From NCBI GenBank assembly GCA_019648995.1, contig BLXT01001848.1, positions 2,438,470 to 2,461,523 on the forward strand: a stretch of DNA of 23,054 nucleotides, read 5' to 3'. The notes under the pieces are model-generated. The model was not told the origin of the DNA and made no database searches. It worked only from the letters and a program-made list of their open reading frames with translations. A program made the translations under genes and the position numbers. The DNA comes from Plakobranchus ocellatus. Lineage: Eukaryota > Mollusca > Gastropoda > Plakobranchidae. Of the stretch, positions 19,801 to 23,054 are shown one piece after another. The stretch's first letter is position 1, and every line of letters starts with the position of its first letter.

Positions 19801-22800
19801 TTTATTCAGCATAGCTAAACAAAAAGTCTCATTTCACTAATCTTAAAATTCAAGGCCCGAAAATCATTACTACACAGTCAATTCAGGAAAAAAAAAAGGT
19901 CATGCAATTGATTTTGTCTATGTAATAATTTTTATAATCTTTTGTCATGAAATCAAATATTTTGGTACAGAATTGAATTACATCAGTGCCAAGTTTTGAA
20001 ATGGGATTTGTTACATATTCTTCAGTTTCAAATTAAAAGTCAGAAACACATTAAGATAATACAAAAGAGAAGATAACAAGTCCATTTTAAATGATTCACC
20101 ACCACCACATATTTTGCGATTGGACACAGAGCTTATTCTAAAATTGACTATAATTTTGTAAAAAGCTAATATAGGGCTTTCCTATAGGATAAAACCATAT
20201 ATGAAATTGAAGGGAATTGGATCTAGTTTCTATAAATAAGCACTAAAAAAGAAAAAAATTGTTCTTTATTTCATTTTGAAAACACAGCAAACTTGATAAA
20301 AAAAAAAATTCTTAAAAATTTGACTTTTTCTTAACACTGATCACTGTGCTAAATCTACTGATAATCTATTGGCCTTGAAAGTAGATTTTTATAAGTTGTG
20401 ATTACATAGGCCTTTACACACCAAAAATTGTGAAAAAAGGTTGAATATTTTTTTACTTATAGCAAAAATAGAAATTTGTATCAATTTGATAAATTGCGAC
20501 CTCTGATGAACTTATAGATTGAAAATGGAACAAAATATCTTTCTAACAACTTTTTCTGGCCTTCAAACTTTGTGAAAAAGGAAGAGAAGTGTAATTCTCA
20601 AGCATGCGCGAAAATTAGTTAATGTGCATTTAGTACTTCATACAAATATTAACCCATTTATACTGAACCGGTTTTACCGGCTTAGGGTCCAAATGTAGTA
20701 CTATTTTGAGCTGGAAAAACCGGCTTAGGGTAGTCATTCAGTTAAAGCTTTTTTTTTTTTTTTTTTTTAATAATAATTTTAATCACATTGCCATTATCTT
20801 GAATTAAATGTAGAGAAACATAAGCATATGGATCATTTTTTATGCGTGAGCATCATACTTACTTTTCTGTAATTTAATAAGTAAGGATATTTTCTAACCT
20901 TGTTTGTTTTTCTCTTTTGTGTTCACAGACCTTTGGATTCACTTTAAATAAAAGCAAGAACCCAGGCTTGGCAAGTTATATGGTGAGTGCAATCCATAAG
21001 AGCTTAAATGTTTCTTAACACAATGCAGATCAACATTGATAAAAAAAAAATTCCAGAGGCACCTTAAGAATAATAACTTTTGTCTTGTCCTTTTCATTTT
21101 TGCAATTTTCGTATGAGATATTTAAAGCTGTTCTCTTCAAGGTATAGTTTAGAAATATAATAAAATAGAGTCTTTCATTAGAGGGTTTACAAAATTTAAT
21201 ATTTGCAGTACACCTGATTAGCTTGGGGGTCGTTTTGGCTAAAAAAAACCCCAAAAAACTATAGCTGTTCTTGAGTTGACGAAAATTTATCAAAAGGCAA
21301 TATTATTTCCAAACCTGTTCAGACAAAACAATAGCTCATCTGTAACAAAATCTGAAGCAGTTTAGCATAATTTGACAAAGAAATGTGTAAGGATATTGTG
21401 GAGAACTGACAGAGAAGGCAATATTTTGGTGCTTGTACTTCTCAGAATAGCTCATCTGTAACAAAATCTGAAGTGGTTTAGCTCAATTTGACAAGGAGAT
21501 ATGTGAGTATAGTGTGGAATACCAACAGAGAAGGCAGTATTTTGGTGCTTTTGAGTTTTGCACCAGGCAAGGATCTTGTAAAACATTATTTTTATACTGG
21601 GCTCCATAAATCTGCCGTCAGATCAGTCTGGGTAAGTCTGATGTTATAAATTACAATTTTCAATTTTGAATAGAATGCTTTCGTTTATCTTATGAAGGCT
21701 AGAATTTGCCAAGGGCTGAAATGGTTCTGTACCAGGATTAGCATTGCATTATTATCTAAAGAATTTCCCTAAAATTAAAAAAAAAAAGAGAAAAAAAACT
21801 TCAAATCCTTCTACTTAGGACATCTGACTTTTCATAGCCATGCAGTAAAATGAGTTCTTGTCTTGTCTCAGGAGGATTCTCCTGCCTGTGTACTGGACAA
21901 GCCTGATGGGGACATGCCATCAGTTTTCTTCCGACTTGATTTAGAGGCAATGAAGTGAGTATTCTGCATTTTCAGCAGTCTTTTATACTGTCTGAAGACT
22001 ATTGTTTCCCCACCTAATATCTTTGTAAAGCTTGTGAAGCAAATAAAGTCTGTCCTTCAGACTGGGTAATTTTTTTTTTCTGAATCCCAAACATTTCATG
22101 TCTTATCATTTGATTTAGTAAGGCTATTTTAATTTGACTTGTGTGTTTTGTAAAAAATAACATAGAAATTGGTTTTTGTCTTATCACATGTAGGCTAATT
22201 GTAGAGCGAAATGGGAAAGACTTGCATGACTTGACCATCAGCAACACACCCAGAGAGCTTTTTCTGTTTGAAAATGGTCTGGCCCATGGTGCTGCCCGTG
22301 AGTTTTTTCCCTTTTCTGATTAAGTCCTTTATTGTTTTGTTTACGATAGCCTTGTAGCGCATAAAGTAGTTAATCAAAGCTCTGCCTGATTGTCTCCATT
22401 GTCAAAACAAGAAGAGGTAGTGGCTGTTTAAACAATGTGTGAGGATGAATATTTGCAATGCCTTTTGGTTGGTTTTTCATTTATTTAATTTTTCTTTGCA
22501 GCTTTAATAGATGCTGCTTCTGCCAAGACTATGTCCGAAAGTAAAAACACAAAGACCAGCAGCAGTGCTACATCCCAAGAAACCATGAAGGCCAATGCTA
22601 CAGCAGCGTCATCTGACAGTTTCACCGCATCTGAAAGGTGAACAAATTTACAATTAATGGTCACTAGAAAAATGTACGTTGCGATGAAAAAGTCACAAAA
22701 AAAAATGGCTGTCCATTCATGGATACAGTTGATTTTATTCTACATTGAAAATATTAAAAGATATGACACATTACAGTATTTTCTAAACAGAGAATTTTGA

Positions 22801-23054
22801 ATTCAATTTTTTAAAAATAAACGCAATGGCAATTTCTCAGCCTCATTTTGTGGCTAATTGTATAAGTGTGATTTAAAAATAGCTTTCTTTAATATGGTAA
22901 TGGCTTAGCTTTAACTTCACATCAAAAACCATTAGGGAAAAAGTAAAATATATTGAGAACTTTAAAAAGAGTGTATGATTTAGAATTATATTTTAGAACT
23001 TTTAAAAAATTATGATATTTAGAATTATACTGAAGAATTGTGTTTTGGAAAAAA
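4785..23054 (+). CDS. GPR107: GPR107/GPR108-family Golgi seven-helix protein gene, 5' part
   Basis: Six exons give one uninterrupted frame of about 202 residues; the gene continues past the window. In order, the product has a hydrophobic signal peptide, IHNLKLQ, then TFGFLKDGTLTVNVTMFS, TFGFTLNKSKN, a short ACVLDKPDGD segment, FFRLDLEAM, and a Ser/Thr-rich linker. This mirrors the luminal Golgi-dynamics domain of GPR107 and GPR108 (HHLALK, TFGFFKDGYMVVNVSSLS, TIGFSLDRTKN, CILKK and so on). These proteins work in the Golgi and endosomal system in retrograde trafficking, and seven transmembrane helices follow the luminal domain. All introns have GT-AG ends. Introns 1 and 2 carry nearly all the transposon remains. 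Whether this is the single invertebrate ancestor of GPR107 and GPR108 or one paralogue cannot be told here. Confidence 0.93.
4893..5060 (+). other. Start of intron 1 with an (AT)n run
   Basis: An AT dinucleotide run sits at about 4924-4944, and two TAGATCTA palindromes (about 5033-5050) lie immediately before the 5' LTR. The LTR element therefore entered or abutted a TAGATCTA-rich site. No other feature is seen. Confidence 0.6.
5061..5251 (+). repeat. 5' LTR of Gypsy fossil
   Basis: This LTR starts with TGTTGCATAACTATGCATTC and ends in ACA directly before the primer-binding site. The first 107 bases align with 12809-12907. Length is about 190 bp, short for the group. The TG...CA ends are typical of LTRs. 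Confidence 0.9.
5252..5268 (+). promoter_or_regulatory. Primer-binding site
   Basis: TGGTGTCAGACGGGTTA follows the LTR end directly. It begins with TGG, the complement of a tRNA CCA tail, as in Gypsy elements. I do not assign the tRNA species. Confidence 0.75.
5600..6350 (+). mobile_element. gag region of Gypsy fossil
   Basis: The similarity begins near an ATG at 5600 (MEHLKQPPELDFS) and continues through capsid-like sequence (EKFDVYCNPKENSTVERYKF; QLPTETFDQYLVDLK) to a basic segment. It ends with zinc-knuckle residues at about 6220-6325 (CVWCGKQHPLRLC, then CGKPNHFKDVC). The preceding 5252-5599 has no coding signal and is the leader. The region is part of a broken fossil. Confidence 0.88.
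6430..6720 (+). mobile_element. Aspartic protease region of Gypsy fossil
   Basis: FKVDTGAQANVFP carries the D-T/S-G catalytic motif of retroviral-type proteases. The downstream VILDLKAS sits where the family has its I-L-G flap/core motif. It follows gag in the same frame, as usual for a Gag-Pro-Pol layout. Confidence 0.88.
6730..7680 (+). mobile_element. Reverse transcriptase region of Gypsy fossil
   Basis: Recognisable segments are PRRIPLTLKDKVKEEL, VDPRDLNKAIQREHFSIP, FSKFDAASGFWQI (which carries the first catalytic Asp), the LKFRKEKTELCQ and YLGHIISAEG segments, and LQRFLGMVTYVGKYIPNLS. The order is that of Gypsy RT through to the connection domain. The region ends where the 2.4-kb element is inserted. 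It is broken and non-functional. Confidence 0.9.
7681..10058. mobile_element. Unclassified 2.38-kb insertion in the Gypsy fossil
   Basis: GCTTA is present at both edges (7676-7680 and 10054-10058) and is probably the target duplication. Near the ends GCAGTCTGAACCC (7698-7710) and its exact inverse GGGTTCAGACTGC (10043-10055) form a 13-bp inverted repeat. The left copy is 17 bases in from the edge and the right copy overlaps the right GCTTA, so the ends are not symmetrical. The body is very AT-rich and has no recognisable transposase; the longest open frames are under about 95 codons and look random. It is most likely a non-autonomous or decayed DNA transposon. It is younger than the Gypsy copy that it interrupts. 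Confidence 0.72.
10059..10470 (+). mobile_element. RNase H region of Gypsy fossil
   Basis: The region resumes directly after the insertion with ITTSPTLQHFNPFKEV and TVTADASQY, which contains the first catalytic Asp. Further segments are YYQYIIW and ETIFKKPLEKCPPRIQRLML, which are typical of Gypsy RNase H. It belongs to the same broken copy. Confidence 0.85.
10553..11862 (+). mobile_element. Integrase region and pol end of Gypsy fossil
   Basis: The zinc-binding HHCC region is HSDMLRRINEGHLGIKKC with CSICLTHR. It is followed by the catalytic core: the first Asp in LLVVDYYSRFVEL, the second in LITDNGPNY, and the Glu in PQSNGLAERMVQ. A C-terminal segment (VFVRNPDDKKWRPAKVV; GGTYRRNRRDILKP) and a final RSGRV-like tail (HSGRVIKTPTRY) end near 11862. 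This is the standard Gypsy integrase. It is part of a broken copy. Confidence 0.92.
11863..12794 (+). other. Noncoding 3' region of Gypsy fossil
   Basis: About 930 bases lie between the end of pol and the polypurine tract with no envelope or other coding similarity. Two short similar blocks, GAATGGGCCACAATAATGCC (near 12037) and GAATGGGCAACAACAAAGCC (near 12101), suggest an internal duplication. T-rich and A-rich runs fill much of the rest. Confidence 0.6.
12795..12808 (+). promoter_or_regulatory. Polypurine tract
   Basis: AAGAAGAGGGGAGA is an uninterrupted purine run directly before the TG start of the 3' LTR. This is the position used for plus-strand priming. Confidence 0.85.
12809..12907 (+). 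repeat. 3' LTR of Gypsy fossil (recognisable part)
   Basis: The segment aligns with the first 107 bases of the 5' LTR, including CATAACTATGCATTCATAAT, GATGCATATTGTGCT and AAGTACTCTCTT. Beyond about 12907 I find no convincing similarity to the rest of the 5' LTR. About 10% divergence in the aligned part points to an old insertion. Confidence 0.88.
12908..14015. other. Intron 1 sequence with TAGATCTA palindromes
   Basis: No gene is visible. TAGATCTA or CTAGATCTAG palindromes occur near 13146, 13345, 13519, 13888 (two overlapping) and 13989. A C9A13-type run lies at about 13950-13972. Short open frames on both strands (13249-13493) are unrecognisable. Confidence 0.5.
14022..14216 (-). pseudogene. 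Broken THAP zinc-finger exon
   Basis: On the minus strand KTCAWGTCNSDSRH starts a THAP domain with the first two zinc ligands (C-x4-C). Further along, but in another frame, PKPKTQLEKCRGWIMLCN and HTDLSVSKIGGDHYVCSK follow the THAP consensus closely. A frameshift near 14125 separates the two parts. After VCSK (14022) comes GTAAGT, a perfect splice donor; the fourth ligand, His of C-x2-H, would start the next exon, which I did not find. THAP domains bind DNA in host regulators and in P-element, Kolobok and THAP9-type transposases. Copy B of the dispersed repeat lies directly upstream. It lies antisense within intron 1 of the host gene. Confidence 0.8.
14245..14420 (-). repeat. Dispersed repeat, copy B
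   Basis: The reverse complement matches 494-682 over nearly its full length with moderate divergence and small indels. It ends about 30 bases before the THAP exon in that exon's 5' direction, so it is likely the leader or promoter of the THAP unit. Confidence 0.8.
14421..15743. other. End of intron 1, no recognised feature
   Basis: AT-rich intronic sequence with poly-T runs near 14994-15011. It ends in a pyrimidine-rich stretch and CAG (15741-15743), which is the acceptor for exon 2. Confidence 0.6.
15744..15866 (+). CDS. GPR107: GPR107-like coding exon 2
   Basis: The 41 codons are phase 0 at both ends. The acceptor is TTCTTCACCAG and the donor is ACA|GTAAGC. The product segment RTFGFLKDGTLTVNVTMFS is the most conserved part of the luminal domain. 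It matches the TFGFFKDGYMVVNVSSLS segment of vertebrate GPR107. NVT is a potential N-glycosylation site. Open frames on the opposite strand over this exon are shadows. Confidence 0.92.
15867..16215. other. Start of intron 2
   Basis: Intronic AT-rich sequence with T and A homopolymers. The exon 2 frame stays open into the intron to about 16032, but the family alignment stops at the GTAAGC donor. Confidence 0.6.
16216..16452. mobile_element. MITE, copy 1 (237 bp)
   Basis: The left end GTGTAGCCGTCTCACAAAAA and the right end, whose inverse begins GTGTAACAGTCCCACAAAAT, form terminal inverted repeats of about 30 bp. AAAT flanks both sides (16212-16215 and 16453-16456) and may be the target duplication. 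The body has no coding capacity. A related copy lies at 16729-16964 in the same orientation. The family is unassigned. Confidence 0.75.
16729..16964. mobile_element. MITE, copy 2
   Basis: This copy starts with GTGTAGCGGTCTGACAAAGT and ends with sequence whose inverse begins about CATAGCAATTTGACAAAATG. It matches copy 1 through the body, with shared GCTTTAT-CACAGA, GTTTTCATTTAA and GCAACT-ACTCATTTTGT blocks. It is 513 bases downstream in direct orientation. Divergence of the two copies suggests separate old insertions or an old segmental duplication. Confidence 0.72.
16965..17470. other. Intron 2 spacer
   Basis: No feature is recognised in this AT-rich stretch. A minus-strand open frame at 17201-17410 has no family resemblance. 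Confidence 0.5.
17471..17705 (+). mobile_element. tRNA-derived SINE
   Basis: A tRNA-like head contains an A box in GGCTCATTTGGTAGAGG (17485-17501) and a B-box-like AGTTTGAACCA (17513-17523) at normal tRNA spacing. A non-tRNA body of about 170 bases follows (including GGCAGCAAGGATAGCAATGG and AAACTGCCTCACCATG) and ends in a T-rich run. The body looks like the conserved central domains of widespread metazoan SINEs, but I cannot name the family. It lies in the sense orientation in intron 2. Confidence 0.65.
17787..18071 (-). pseudogene. Tigger/pogo transposase N-terminus (CENP-B-type helix-turn-helix)
   Basis: The 94-codon frame begins MAGRKLTILPLIRKIELEAV and continues GKKQKIVAEEFQIPANSVST, then IMKRKDNYREQF. 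This is the DNA-binding psq/CENP-B N-terminal domain of pogo-superfamily transposases. The DDVEAELLRW segment matches the start of the second helix-turn-helix (normally E-x-x-L-x-x-W-F). The frame then runs straight into the terminal-repeat region, so the second domain and the whole DDE catalytic domain have been deleted. The domain frame itself is intact, and its product could in principle still bind DNA, but no evidence of expression is visible. Confidence 0.82.
18439..18460. repeat. 22-bp perfect palindrome
   Basis: The sequence is centred on CTAGATCTAGATCTAG with AAA/TTT flanks and is perfectly self-complementary. It is an extended form of the TAGATCTA motif found through the window. It lies within the Tigger derivative. 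Confidence 0.85.
18889..19695. mobile_element. Noncoding CAGT-ended DNA transposon (807 bp)
   Basis: TA flanks both ends. The left end CAGTGGAACACGTTTAAACC resembles the inverse of the right end, CAGTAGACCACACCTAAACC. Subterminal TTTTGGTTTAA/TTTGGTTTAG motifs repeat near both ends. The CAGT terminus, TA target site and repeated subterminal motif match the design of the neighbouring Tigger derivative, so it is probably a related pogo or Tc1/mariner non-autonomous family. No transposase is visible. Confidence 0.75.
19696..20648. other. Intron 2, no recognised feature
   Basis: AT-rich intronic sequence with no coding similarity, RNA gene or element ends that I can identify. Confidence 0.5.
20649..20745. 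repeat. Small TTAA-bounded element with internal duplication
   Basis: The segment starts TTAACCCATTTATACTGAAC and ends CATTCAGTTAA. Inside, CCGGCTTAGGGT occurs twice. TTAA at both edges and the CCC start are like piggyBac-type miniature elements, but the terminal inverted repeat is weak. Confidence 0.35.
20929..20982 (+). CDS. GPR107: GPR107-like coding exon 3
   Basis: The 18 codons are phase 0 at both ends. The acceptor is TTTGTGTTCACAG and the donor is ATG|GTGAGT. The product, TFGFTLNKSKNPGLASYM, corresponds to the TIGFSLDRTKNDGFSSYL segment of vertebrate GPR107. The exon is small and lies between introns of 5.1 and 0.9 kb, so it is easily missed by ab initio prediction. Confidence 0.9.
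21330..21561. repeat. Tandem duplication, 116-bp period
   Basis: Two head-to-tail copies start at 21330 and 21446. They share AATAGCTCATCTGTAACAAA, CAGAGAAGGCA and TATTTTGGTGCTT. A partial third copy may exist upstream near 21293 (AAGGCAATATT). It lies in intron 3. Confidence 0.85.
21872..21954 (+). CDS. GPR107: GPR107-like coding exon 4
   Basis: This exon is 83 bases long, starting phase 0 and ending with two bases of a codon. The acceptor is TCTTGTCTCAG and the donor is AA|GTGAGT. It encodes EDSPACVLDKPDGDMPSVFF and then RLDLEAM plus part of a Lys codon. This aligns with the DEDVNYCILKK...LLILDI stretch of vertebrate GPR107, including the conserved Cys. Confidence 0.9.
22194..22297 (+). 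CDS. GPR107: GPR107-like coding exon 5
   Basis: This 104-base exon completes the Lys codon and encodes LIVERNGKDLHDLTISNTPR, then ELFLFENGLAHGAA and one base of the next codon. The acceptor is ATCACATGTAG and the donor is CCC|GTGAGT. It matches the region before the variable linker in the family (the KIIFSRDEKVL part of human GPR107). Confidence 0.9.
22502..22637 (+). CDS. GPR107: GPR107-like coding exon 6 (Ser/Thr-rich linker)
   Basis: This 136-base exon follows acceptor TTTCTTTGCAG and ends at donor AG|GTGAAC, leaving two bases of a codon. The product is rich in Ser, Thr, Ala and Lys (SESKNTKTSSSATSQETMKA) and includes NAT, a potential N-glycosylation site. Vertebrate GPR107 has a low-complexity linker in the same place, containing its proteolytic processing region. 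The downstream exons with the rest of the luminal domain and the seven helices are not in the window. Confidence 0.87.
22638..23054 (+). other. Start of intron 6
   Basis: The sequence is intronic and AT-rich to the end of the window. No further exon is seen. Confidence 0.7.

Noticed and set aside
1-23054. CRISPR array, bacterial operon, riboswitch or phage-defence system
   Set aside because: The window is eukaryotic. No repeat-spacer array, ribosome-binding sites or clustered bacterial genes are present.

Overview
This is AT-rich eukaryotic DNA. It has simple repeats, GT-AG introns, a secretory-pathway gene and dense layers of transposon remains, and no prokaryotic operon structure. The conserved gene, the mix of elements (Ty3/Gypsy, an R2-type LINE with a restriction-like endonuclease, Penelope-type hammerhead debris, pogo/Tigger, THAP) and the many copies of the palindrome TAGATCTA suggest an invertebrate. 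A mollusc, perhaps a heterobranch gastropod, is my best guess. That assignment is inference.

The only host gene I recognise with confidence is on the + strand. It is the 5' part of a GPR107/GPR108-family gene, which encodes a Golgi/endosomal seven-helix protein. Six coding exons (4785-4892, 15744-15866, 20929-20982, 21872-21954, 22194-22297, 22502-22637) keep one open frame across every junction. They encode the signal peptide and about 200 residues of the luminal N-terminal domain. The seven-helix part lies beyond the window. Introns are about 10.9 kb, 5.1 kb, 0.9 kb, 0.24 kb and 0.2 kb, so nearly all the repeat load sits in introns 1 and 2.

Upstream flank (1-4784): a (GA)n tract; copy A of a dispersed repeat (494-682); a Gypsy RT/RNase H fossil fragment bracketed by a perfect 17-bp inverted repeat (1433-2135); the 3' end of an R2/NeSL/Hero-type LINE (3297-4033); a tRNA-like SINE remnant; a 270-bp insertion containing a 58-bp-armed inverted repeat whose minus-strand loop resembles a hammerhead ribozyme; and a second (GA)n tract just before exon 1.

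Intron 1 (4893-15743): an old Ty3/Gypsy LTR element (5061-12907) on the + strand, itself interrupted between RT and RNase H by a 2.37-kb element of unknown family (7681-10058); then a broken THAP zinc-finger exon on the minus strand (14022-14216), followed by copy B of the dispersed repeat (14245-14420).

Intron 2 (15867-20928): two direct copies of a MITE with terminal inverted repeats of about 30 bp; a tRNA-derived SINE; a 961-bp pogo/Tigger deletion derivative that keeps a CENP-B-type helix-turn-helix reading frame; an 807-bp noncoding element with the same CAGT/TA ends; and a tiny TTAA-bounded element. Intron 3 holds a tandem duplication with a 116-bp period.

I found no complete novel multi-gene system. 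The observations most worth following are the hammerhead-like fold upstream of exon 1, the unclassified 2.37-kb insertion, the inverted-repeat-bracketed Gypsy fragment, and the THAP exon with its second upstream copy.
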